Assembly: GCA_964629965.1 (NCBI GenBank)
Contig: CAZVRZ010000109.1
Span: 1 to 18,516, forward strand
DNA from: CAZVRZ01 sp964629965
Lineage (GTDB): Bacteria > Chloroflexota > Anaerolineae > Anaerolineales > UBA4823
Length of the DNA: 18,516 nt
Reading direction: 5' to 3'
In this document: in pieces, positions 1 to 8,700 of the stretch
Numbering within the stretch: the first letter of the stretch is position 1
Layout: each line of letters begins with the position of its first letter
Position numbers and translations under genes: made by a program
Notes under the pieces: model-generated
Told to the model about the DNA's origin: nothing
Seen by the model: only the letters and a program-made list of their open reading frames with translations
Databases searched by the model: none

Positions 1-2272
1 GTGTGACGCCGGGGGGCAGCGTTTGGGTGAGGGTAGGCGTCCTGGTGATGGTTGGAGTAGAAGTTTTGGTCGATGTCTGGCTGGGGGTGGGCGTCCTGGT
101 CGCTGTTCTGGTGGCTGTGGAAGAGGGTGTCACGCCGGGGGGCAGCGTTTGGGTGAGGGTAGGCGTCCTGGTGATGGTTGGGGTTGCAGTTTTTGTCGAT
201 GTCTGGCTGGGAGTGGGTGTCCTGGTCGTTGTTCCGGTTGCCGTTTTGGTGGCTGTGGTGCTGGGAGACGGCGTCTGGGTGGAAGTTTGTGTCGGAGTCC
301 GTGTTGAAGTTGTCGTGCGGGTTGGTGTAGATGATTTCGTCGGCGTGGGTGTGCGCGTGGCTGTGGAACTGGGGGTGGGTGTGATGGTTTGCGTCGAAGT
401 GCGGGTAGGTGTTGGTGTAGGCGTGGGAACTACTCCGCCGCGTTCAAAGGCTCCGATATCACAAACTGTGCTGCCATCCCCATCCCCGTCTACCGGCCGG
501 GTCGCATTGCGTTGATCGGCGCTCAAGCAGCTTGTTGGCAGGCCGGTATCGACCGCTGGGCTGTGGACTGCAACCGTGTACTTGAGTGCATGTGTGAGGG
601 TAGAACCGCCGATATCAGCCAGAAGAGCAAGCTTGGGGTCGAGCGGGCTGCTGCTGGTGCCGGCCTGGTCGCCAGGTGCGGTAAAGCCGCTGCAGCCATC
701 AGTAATGCCAATCAGGTTGTAACCGCCGCTGATGATATCAGAGCTATAATCAGAACAATCGGGGTATTTATTGGCTGCCGTTGGTGAGCGATCGAAGTTG
801 GCAGCAATGATGCTGTTGGTTACTGTTATATTATTCAATACGGATCCATATTGGTAAATACCGCCACCATCGCCAGCGTCGCTCGCATCTGAGTCTGCCG
901 CGTTGTCTGTCATCGTGAGGCTATGAAGTGGTCCATTGCTGCCTGACGAATATATTCCTCCTCCGTGGTTGCTGGCGGAATTACCGCTGATCGTGGCATT
1001 GGTGATGGTCATACTTCCAGAAGCATAGATCCCGCCGCCTGATATGGCGGTATTCCTGTAGAGAGTGCTATTGGATATTTCTAAGATCCCCACGGAGTAA
1101 ATGCCGCCGCCAGAATTTGTCACGGTATTGGTGCTGATCGTACTGTAGGTGATCTCAAGTGTGTCAGATGATTCAATGCCTCCGCCTCGATACGCGCTGT
1201 TACGGCTGATCGTGCTGTTGTAGATGGCGATTGGGGCGTCTGCATTGATGCCTCCGCCATTTCCCACGGCCGTATTATTCATGATCAAGCTGCTTTCAAT
1301 GGAATGAGAACTTTCGTAGGATGTCGAAGTGGTTGCTCTGATACCACCGCCGTAAATATTAGAACTGTTCCCTATCACCTGGCAATTGATCATGTCGAGT
1401 TGCTCAACGTAAATACCACCGGCGTAGTTGTCTGCGGAATTACCTTTGATCTCACTGTTAACGATCTCAAGAGCGGTAGCACGAATCCCGCCGCCAATGT
1501 TACTGGCATGGTTTTGTATGATCTGGCTGTTAATGATTTCCACATCACCATAACTAAGAAACAGAGCGCCGCCATTTCTGCTTTCATTCTCAACCAGACG
1601 GCTGCCCAGGATTTTCAATAAATCTTCTGTATTTGCACTATAAATGCCTCCGCCTTCAGTAGCGGTCTGGTTCGATACGATCAATGTGTTCTGGATCGTG
1701 ACAGTTCCCCAATAATTGTAAATGCCACCGCCGTCGTCCGTAGCGCTGTTCAGTTCGATGGTGGCGTTCAGGATGGTCAGCTCGCCCCCATTGTTATAGA
1801 TCGCACCGCCATTTTGCGCCTGGTTTTCGTTAACATAAACCTCCGTGAGAGTCAGACCTCCCTCGTTATAAATGCCTCCTCCTTGGGTTGCATAGCCATA
1901 ACGAATATAGATCCCTGAGATGCTGACCGTCTCAGCCATATCGCTGATCGTGATCAGGGGCTCTCCCAGGGATAGATCTCCTTCGATGATCGTGTCAACC
2001 CCCTGGCCTTGCAGTACCAGGCTCCGACTGATCACAATATGCTCGGCGAAAGTACCGGCAGCTACGGTGATTTCATCGCAGGTTTCGTTATCCACCGCAG
2101 CCTGGATGGTAGTGTAATCGGCTCCGGGATCATCATCCACGGTGCAACTGCCGGCGCGCACCCGGAGAGAGAATCCGAAGAACAGGATGATCAACGCCAA
2201 ACCGGCTGACAGCCCCACCAGAGATAACCGCCAGGTGCGATTCGATAATAATGCCGGAAGTTTACTTATCAA
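1..2272 (-). CDS. Secreted right-handed beta-helix (choice-of-anchor Q type) surface protein, C-terminus outside window
   Basis: The frame is open from a TTG at 2272 to the left window edge, giving at least 757 residues with the true C-terminus missing. No ATG suits the start. The TTG has an AGGA 9 nt upstream (2282-2285) and gives a good signal peptide: basic N-region, hydrophobic stretch at residues 18-36, likely cleavage after Val-Arg-Ala40. Residues 45 to about 530 repeat the motif GGGIY/GGGIR every 25-30 residues, alternating with N-S-x-I/T-I strands. This is the signature of PbH1/pectate-lyase-like parallel beta-helices and polymorphic outer-membrane-protein-like adhesins. A DGDGDG stretch followed by CDIGAFE at 604-610 is the classic end of choice-of-anchor Q proteins. 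From about 616 the chain is almost pure Thr/Pro/Ser/Arg, a probable cell-wall-spanning linker. Role: exported adhesin or glycan-binding/degrading surface protein; substrate unknown. It is divergent from the regulator at 2422. Confidence 0.88.
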   Translation of the reverse strand, partial: MISKLPALLSNRTWRLSLVGLSAGLALIILFFGFSLRVRAGSCTVDDDPGADYTTIQAAVDNETCDEITVAAGTFAEHIVISRSLVLQGQGVDTIIEGDLSLGEPLITISDMAETVSISGIYIRYGYATQGGGIYNEGGLTLTEVYVNENQAQNGGAIYNNGGELTILNATIELNSATDDGGGIYNYWGTVTIQNTLIVSNQTATEGGGIYSANTEDLLKILGSRLVENESRNGGALFLSYGDVEIINSQIIQNHASNIGGGIRATALEIVNSEIKGNSADNYAGGIYVEQLDMINCQVIGNSSNIYGGGIRATTSTSYESSHSIESSLIMNNTAVGNGGGINADAPIAIYNSTISRNSAYRGGGIESSDTLEITYSTISTNTVTNSGGGIYSVGILEISNSTLYRNTAISGGGIYASGSMTITNATISGNSASNHGGGIYSSGSNGPLHSLTMTDNAADSDASDAGDGGGIYQYGSVLNNITVTNSIIAANFDRSPTAANKYPDCSDYSSDIISGGYNLIGITDGCSGFTAPGDQAGTSSSPLDPKLALLADIGGSTLTHALKYTVAVHSPAVDTGLPTSCLSADQRNATRPVDGDGDGSTVCDIGAFERGGVVPTPTPTPTRTSTQTITPTPSSTATRTPTPTKSSTPTRTTTSTRTPTQTSTQTPSPSTTATKTATGTTTRTPTPSQTSTKTATPTITRTPTLTQTLPPGVTPSSTATRTATRTPTPSQTSTKTSTPTITRTPTLTQTLPPGVT
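6..257 (-). repeat. 126-bp tandem duplication coding for a Thr/Pro-rich linker
   Basis: Two adjacent copies (6-131 and 132-257) start with an identical 50-bp block, then diverge by scattered substitutions. The period of 126 bp equals 42 codons, so the reading frame of the minus-strand surface protein is kept. Each copy codes for a Thr/Pro/Ser/Arg segment that includes L-P-P-G-V-T. The bases just before copy 1 (1-5) nearly match those before copy 2, so further copies may lie beyond the window edge. The long Val/Gly-rich plus-strand reading here is only the complement of the Thr/Pro codons. Confidence 0.85.
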
Positions 2273-2281
2273 ACGAATTTT

Positions 2282-2285
2282 TCCT
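2282..2285 (-). promoter_or_regulatory. Shine-Dalgarno AGGA deciding the TTG start of the beta-helix gene
   Basis: On the minus strand TAGGA precedes TTG (2270-2272) with a 9-nt spacer. The in-frame stop upstream is a TGA near 2316-2318, and no ATG or GTG in this frame lies between that stop and the signal peptide. TTG is therefore the best-supported start. Confidence 0.5.
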
Positions 2286-2409
2286 AAACAGTGCCTGTAA
2301 TCGTCTTCTCATCCCACAGCCAAGCAAATAGGATTGGTATTTAGGGATGCTTTTTCCCATGGTTCTGTTGTACCAAACCAGTATCAACAAACTATCAAAA
2401 ATGCTAATG

Positions 2410-2415
2410 TATAAT
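2410..2415 (+). promoter_or_regulatory. Consensus -10 box (TATAAT) of the regulator gene, possibly a leaderless promoter
   Basis: A perfect TATAAT sits 6 bp upstream of the in-frame ATG at 2422, so transcription would be expected to begin at or next to that ATG. I see no good -35 hexamer 16-18 bp upstream and no Shine-Dalgarno before either 2422 or 2446. The box lies inside the longer reading that would begin at 2347, which argues against that longer start. Confidence 0.45.
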
Positions 2416-2421
2416 ATATTC

Positions 2422-4759
2422 ATGACTCTGCAGTTTAGTACAACTATGTCACTCCTGGTGTTAGGGGCATTTCAAGCCAGTATCAACGGGCAGCCTGTCC
2501 TGGATTTTGGGTATGATAAAGTACGCGCCTTGTTGGCCTACCTGGCGATGGAATCCGCCATACCTCAACGAAGAGAATTCCTGGCGACGCTGTTTTGGCC
2601 CGACCAGTCTCCGGAAGATGCCCGCCACAGTCTTAGCCAGGCATTATTAAAACTTCGTTCGGCGCTGCGCAAGCAGGATGATGCTCATGAGTTCATTCTT
2701 GCTGATCGCGATACTATCCAGATCCATCCCGAAGTGAATTGTGTTGTGGATGCCGGTGAATTTTCCCGGGCGCTTGCCGATTGCCAGGCTCATGCGCATC
2801 ACGCACTTGAAGATTGTCCTTCCTGCCTTTTGCACCTGGAAAATGCGATAAATTTGTACCGAGGGGAGTTTCTGAAAGGCCTGGTGGTAGGTGATAGCGC
2901 CGAGTTCGAGAATTGGCTCGTGGTCTATCGAGAACGCCTGCGTATGCAGGTATTGGGAGCGTTATATCACCTGACACGATCTTCCATTTGCCGGCGCAAT
3001 TACAGCCTGGCTCAGAAATATGCCTGGCGGCAGATCGAAATCGAACCTTGCCGAGAGGAGGCCCACCGCGAATTGATGCGTATTTTTGCGCGTATAGGCC
3101 AGATCAGCGCTTCTCTTAGCCAGTTTGAAAGCTGCCGGCGCATTCTGGCAACCGAATTAGGGGTGGAGCCTGCCGGCGAAACACAGACCCTATTTGAGCG
3201 CGTTCGGGCTGCGCAGAATGGAATTCGATGCAACCTGCCTACGTTTCCTCAGTCTTTCGTGGGCCGGATTTCTGATCTCACGGCTCTAGAAGATTGTCTC
3301 CAGGATAGTCAATGCCGCCTGCTCAGCCTGGTGGGCCCGGGTGGTATCGGCAAGACTCGTCTCGCAGTTCGGACAGCGACCGAAGTTATCAACGAATTCA
3401 TCAACGGGGTGTTTTTTGTTTCCATGACCCCTGTCGAATCGCCGGAAGGGATTGCTTCAACCATCGCTGATGTTTTACGTTTGCCCATCTCGGGCCGCGA
3501 AACTCATCAAAGCCAGTTGACCAACTACTTGCGCGACAAAGAAATTTTACTTCTGTTGGACAATTTCGAGCACCTTCTGGAGGGCGCCGGATCCCTGAAT
3601 GAGATTTTGGATGCTGCTCCGCTGGTAAAGATCATGGTCACCACGCGTACCAGGCTGGGCCTCAAAGCAGAGTGGGTTTTTGAGGTCACCGGCCTGCCTG
3701 TTCCCGAGGGTAACCTGGACGAATCTGCTGAAGAGTGCGATTCAGTGCAGCTATTTCGCCAACGCGCGCGCCAGGCGCGGGCCGGCCTGACTCTATCCGA
3801 TGCAGACATACCTTCGGCCAACTTGATCTGCCGATTGGTGGGCGGCCTGCCGCTGGGCATCGAATTGGCGACTGGCTGGCTGCAATACATCTCTTGCCGG
3901 GAGATTGCTGAGAAGATTCAACAAAGCAGTGGTTTCCTAAAATCCGTTGTGAACGACTACCCTGAACGGCACAGCAGCATCCAGGCTTTATTCGATCAGT
4001 CCTGGAAAATGTTATCAGAGATAGAAAGAAGAGTCCTGCTTGGCCTGTCAGTGTTCCAAGGTGAATTTGGCGGTCATGCTGCTGCCCAGGTGGCAACTGC
4101 ATCTTTGCCGGTTATATGCACTTTGGTGGATAAATCTCTGCTGCGAAAAATTGTTACCTCGGTTCAGGATGCTCAGGAACGATTTGAGTTACACCCCCTA
4201 TTGAAACAGTATGCTGCCGAAAAACTTGCTGTTGACCCAGAAGAGGATCATAAGATCCGAAATCTACACTGTGACTACTACACAACCTTCTTGATGCTGC
4301 GTAAAGATGGTTTGATAGGAGCAAAACAAAGATTGGTCCTGGATGAAATCAGCAAAGAGATCGGTAATATTCGTAAAAGCTGGCAGTGGGCGGTGGAAGG
4401 CAGGAAATATACCCAGATTGCAAATTCCTTAGATAGCTTGTATCTTTTTTTTGAAACTCGCGGTTGGTTTCATGAGGGCGTTGAGAGTTTTGGAACAGCG
4501 GCCGCGGTTGTTGAAAGTGAAAAGGAAATCGTTGAACCACAGTACTCGATACTTTTGGGCCATCTTATCGCTTGCCTGGGATCCTTCTGTTACAGGCTCG
4601 GTTTATATGATAAGGCGGGCCCATATCTTTTAAAAAGCCTGGCTTTGTCCCAATCGGTGGAATCTGATGATATCCGTGCCTTTGCCCTGCTCTTTCTTGG
4701 CCAAACGATGTATGACCAGGGTGATTATCAGCAAGCAGAAACCTATTACCAGCAAAGTC
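2422..4759 (+). CDS. AfsR-like transcriptional regulator: wHTH/BTAD + NB-ARC (STAND NTPase) + TPR, N-terminal part up to assembly gap
   Basis: This is a cytoplasmic regulator in which an N-terminal winged helix binds DNA and a STAND ATPase with TPRs senses a signal and switches. Numbering is from the ATG at 2422. Residues 10-95 form the winged-helix part, with a W-P-D and D-A-R-x-x-L-x-Q-x-L-x-x-L-R pattern. The bacterial transcriptional activation domain (BTAD) follows to about 265. The NTPase has Walker A GPGGIGKT (Lys311), Walker B LLLLDNFE (Asp380), a TTRTRL sensor motif and the GLPL motif (476-478). TPR-like helices occupy about 600-779. The same frame extends to an ATG at 2347, but the first 25 residues of that version do not resemble the family and overlap a TATAAT box. 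ATG 2446 (MSLLVLG) is another option. The coding sequence runs into Ns at 4760 and most likely continues at 4770. AfsR/SARP relatives activate neighbouring genes; the ligand is unknown. Confidence 0.87.
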
Positions 4760-4769
4760 NNNNNNNNNN
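4760..4769. other. Assembly gap (10 Ns) inside the regulator gene
   Basis: Ten Ns interrupt a TPR-coding region. Left of the gap the codon phase starts at 4759. Right of it the TPR frame starts at 4770. To join the two frames the real gap must be 2 modulo 3 bases long, so ten is probably a placeholder. Near-identical TPR repeats are a likely reason for the assembly break. Confidence 0.97.
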
Positions 4770-5627
4770 GATGAATTGCTCCTGCAACTTTTCCCGTTCT
4801 ACCTCCGCTTGTTTGCGCTCGGTAAAAGCCAGGAAGCTCAACCTTTTTACAAGGAAAGCCTGGAAATCAGCCGGGCGATTGGAGATCAATTGGGGTATAT
4901 CGATACCCTGCTTAATTTCGGGACTTTGAATTATTCTTTAGGAGATTATCCGCTGGCTCGTCAAGTGTATCAGGAGAGTCTGGATGAGTGCCGGAAAATT
5001 GGGTATCAACGCGGTATGGGAATCGCCTTAAATAATTTGGGGGCTATTGCCAGCTTTTATAAAGATTATTCCGAAGCAGTCCGGCTTTATCAGGAGAACC
5101 TGGATATCCGTTCGGCGATCGGTGACCTGGCAGGCAAAGCCTTTTGCCTGAATAACCTGGGATTTGCGGCTTATGAGCAGGGTAACCTGCGAGACGCAGT
5201 CTGGTTTTTTCAGCAGAATCTCAAGCTTTCTGATGAGATTGGTAATCGCCGTGGTGTAGCTAATGCTTTGTGTGGCCTGGGCGGGGTATATTGCGATACC
5301 GAGCGTTTTCGAGAAGCCCACAGTCATCTCACGGATGCTTTGAAGTTATCTATCGAAATACAGGCGCTGCCATTGGTGATGGTTATATTAATTGTGTGCA
5401 GCCGGTACTATGCGAGAACAGGACGGGAAGAAAAAGCCGTTGAGTTGATTGGGCTGATCTTATATCACCCAACCAGTTATGATGAACAGAAACAACAAGC
5501 CGGGAAGCTGTTGGCTAACCTGGAAGGCAAACTACCTTCAGTTGTCATAACTGCTGCGCTGGTGCGCGGCCAAAAGAAATCGTTAGCGTTGACAGCCGAA
5601 GAGTTTGCTGCAGAAAAGATTGCTTGA
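4770..5627 (+). CDS. TPR C-terminal part of the same AfsR-like regulator, after the assembly gap
   Basis: The frame is open from the first base after the Ns, reading D-E-L-L-L, to TGA at 5625-5627, giving 285 residues. It has at least four tetratricopeptide repeats of about 40 residues, each with an A-L-x-N-L-G or similar helix A, a small-residue position before Y, and an A-x-x-x-Y-Q-E-S/N-L helix B followed by I-G-D/N. This is the typical sensor array at the C-terminus of BTAD/NB-ARC/TPR regulators. The last 80 residues (after the L-V-M-V segment) match the usual non-repeat cap. The piece lacks its own plausible start: the first possible initiator, TTG at 4776, has no ribosome site. I therefore read it as the second half of the gene that begins at 2422. 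A separate gene remains possible if the gap is large. A 99-bp spacer with no clear promoter or terminator leads to the next gene. Confidence 0.85.
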   Translation, partial: DELLLQLFPFYLRLFALGKSQEAQPFYKESLEISRAIGDQLGYIDTLLNFGTLNYSLGDYPLARQVYQESLDECRKIGYQRGMGIALNNLGAIASFYKDYSEAVRLYQENLDIRSAIGDLAGKAFCLNNLGFAAYEQGNLRDAVWFFQQNLKLSDEIGNRRGVANALCGLGGVYCDTERFREAHSHLTDALKLSIEIQALPLVMVILIVCSRYYARTGREEKAVELIGLILYHPTSYDEQKQQAGKLLANLEGKLPSVVITAALVRGQKKSLALTAEEFAAEKIA

Positions 5628-5726
5628 TGATTTGGGAACGAACAGATGGATTATTACGTCTAGTAGGTATGGCGCTCTGGCGATGTTACATGGCGTATAA
5701 GGCTGGTTAGAAAGGATGGCTCTGAA

Positions 5727-8700
5727 ATGTCAACGGTCCAAAAGAAATCTTGGGGAAGATCCAAATGTCTGTTAACAGGTATGATCCTGTTGGCGGTGGC
5801 TTGTGTGGTATCTGTTGGGGGGTACCTGGGCGTAAAACTATACCGTCAATGGAACGTCTCAGCCAATGGCCGGACGATCCCGGTCAATACCACGGAGAAT
5901 ACTGGAGCCTCTGGAGTCGAAACCATCATGAGCGGTGATCCACAAAATATTTCTGTCATTTTGAATGAGGGACAACCTCAGCCTACTCCGGCGGCGACTT
6001 TGCCGGTAGTGACTGGGGAGCCGCTTTCTGATGAAGAAACCCAACGTATCCTCAACCGGCTGCCGGTGATAACAGTCGAGCCATCCCAGCAGGTTGATTT
6101 TAAATTGCCGGGTGACCCGATCCCGCCTCCTTTACCGGGTGATACGGTCTCGGAGCCTTTTCCTCCCGAATCGCCTGTCGAGCCCGCGGATGTGGCCGCC
6201 TCTGGCCCGTTGGAGGTGCTGCGCCACGCCCCGGAGGGCGAAGTGGCAATTGCACCTTTTGTTAATGTAACCTTCAACCAACCGATGGTGCCGCTGGGAA
6301 CGCTTGAAGATCTGGCAGCAGAAGATGTGCCGGTGCAGATCGAGCCGCAGCTTGCGGGAACCTGGCGCTGGTTGGGAACGCGGACGCTGAGTTTTGAATA
6401 TGATTCTGATTTGATCGACCGCCTGCCCAAGTCAACGGAATACCACGTGCGCATCCCGGCTGGAACGCGTTCGGCGACGGGCGGGGTGCTGGCGAAGGCC
6501 GTTGAATGGACTTTTACAACGCCGCCGGCTAAAGTGGTTACAACGTATCCTTATAACGAGCCACAGCCGTTAAACCCACTCTTTTTTGTGGCGTTTGATC
6601 AACGCATTAACCCGGCCGCGGTGTTGGAAACTATCCGGGTGACCGCAGACAGCCAGAAGGTGGATGTGGTGATGGCCAGCGAAGCCGAACTAAAGGCAGA
6701 CAAAACTGTTGGCAGCCTGTCTGCAACCGCCCAGGAATCGCGCTGGTTGGCTTTTCGCGCCAAGGAACCACTGCCGGCCGATACGATCATCACCGTGACG
6801 ATTGGCCCGGGAACACCTTCGGCGGAAGGTTCTCTGAAAACAGTGGATGCGCAGACGTATAGCTTTCGCACCTATGCACCGCTGCGAATCAATGATCATG
6901 GCTGTTATTGGTCGGATGATCCCTGCCGACCTTTGACGCCGCTCTATATCCGCTTAAACAACCCGATCGATGCTGCTGCTTATCAAGATGCTATGCTGCG
7001 CATTGCCCCCGATCTGCCGGGCGCTTCGGTCAATGTGGTGGGCGATACGATTGAGATCCATGGTGCTACCCGGGGGCAAACGACATACACGATGGTAGTG
7101 AGCGGAGACTTGAAAGATACATTTGGACAGGTGTTGGGGAAGGATGCTACCCTTACTTTCCAGATCGGCCCGGCCGAATCTCGCCTGGCCGGACCCAGCC
7201 AGACGTTCATGACGATTGACCCCGCTGCTAAGAAGCCGGAGTTTTCAGTTTATGCCATCAATTACAGCAAGCTGGATGTTCAGATTTATGCCGTTCAACC
7301 ATCCGATTGGCCGGCATACAAACAATATCTGATGGATTTTCAGCAAGAAAATTCGCTTCCCAAGCCTCCGGGCCGCCGGGTGCGCAATGACAGCCAGGCT
7401 GTGGAAAGCGCAGCAGATGCGCTGACCGAAGTCAAGATCGACCTGAGCAAAGAAATGGACGGGGCATACGGGCATTTCATCGTGATCGTTTCGCCGCCCA
7501 AGGGCTTGTTCCAAAATGTTTGGGACTGGCGCTACCAGACCGTGACTGCCTGGGTGCAAATCACGCAGATTGGATTGGATGCCTTTGTCGATCACAGTGA
7601 GATGGTGGTCTGGACAACGGCTCTCAAGGATGGCGCTGCTCTGGCGAATGTCAAGGTATCCAGCAGCCTTGGTTCGGCTCTGGCGACCACAGACGAAGAC
7701 GGCGTTGCCCGCTTTAACATTCCTTCTGGCGCCACCTACCTGGTCGCCAGCCAGGGCAGTGACCAGGCTATGCTGCCAAACTCAACATATCTCTGGGGTG
7801 ATAGCAGTTGGCGCCAACGCCCCGTGTCGGATGAGCTGCGCTGGTATGTGTTCGATGACCGGCAAATGTACCGGCCAGGCGAAGAAGTTCATGTCAAGGG
7901 TTGGCTGCGGCGTGTTGGAGGCAAGCAGACCGGTGATGTTGGCCTGGTGGGAAGCCTGGTGAAATCGGTTTCGTTCCGCGTCGTTTCTTCGCAAGGCAAT
8001 GACCTGGGGAGCGGCACTGCGGACGTCAACGCGCTGGGCGGCTTTGATTTCGTGATCACTCTGCCTGAAGAAGTCAACCTGGGGTATACGCAGTTGATCT
8101 TGGATGCAAGCAGCGCAAGCCAGTTTAGCGGTTGGGAATATTACCACAGCTTTCAGATCCAGGAATTTCGCACGCCCGAGTTCGAAGTCACGGCGCGCAA
8201 CGAGACCGAACCTCCTTACTTTGCCGGTGGCAGCGCCATTGTGGCGGTAGAAGCCGCCTATTATGCCGGCGGCGCCTTGCCCAATGCCGAGGTTACCTGG
8301 CAGGTCTCTTCTACGCCCAGCAGCTACTCGCCGCCCAATTGGCCGGATTTCGTCTTCGGTGTCTGGCAGCCGTGGTGGCGGTTCTATGATTATTACTCCA
8401 AAGGAACGTATGATGGCGGTACGACTTATGAATCGTTCAGTGGGCAGACGGATGCTACCGGAACCCATTACCTCGAGTTGGATTTTGCTCAGCTCGTAAC
8501 CACCAGGCCGGTCAGCATATTGGCGGAAGCCTCGGTGATGGACGTCAACCGCCAGTCGTGGTCGGGGACGACCAGCCTGCTGGTGCATCCTGCCAGCCTG
8601 TATGTCGGCCTGCGCAGTGAACGTATGTTCGTGGAGCGCGGCCAGCCGTTGGAGATCAGCGTCATTGTAACAGACCTGGATGGAAAACCGGTCGTCGACC

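Noticed and set aside
6..257. Repeats considered as a CRISPR array or intergenic satellite
   Set aside because: The units are contiguous, of codon-multiple length and inside an open frame, with no spacers.
3..515. Val/Gly-rich plus-strand open frame of 170 codons
   Set aside because: It is the complement of the Thr/Pro-rich repeat codons of the minus-strand beta-helix protein. The composition is extreme and there is no ribosome site or family resemblance.
2347..2421. Upstream ATG extension of the regulator
   Set aside because: The added 25 residues are unlike the family N-terminus and overlap a consensus TATAAT, and no ribosome site precedes 2347.
2378..2487. 11-bp direct repeat CCAGTATCAAC at 2378 and 2477
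   Set aside because: Only two copies exist, one inside the coding sequence of the regulator. This can occur by chance, and there is no symmetry suggesting an operator.
5790..5830. Possible lipobox (A-V-A-C) in the macroglobulin N-terminus
   Set aside because: The hydrophobic stretch continues well past the Cys and the -3 position is not Leu, so a transmembrane signal anchor fits better than a lipoprotein signal. It is not fully excluded.
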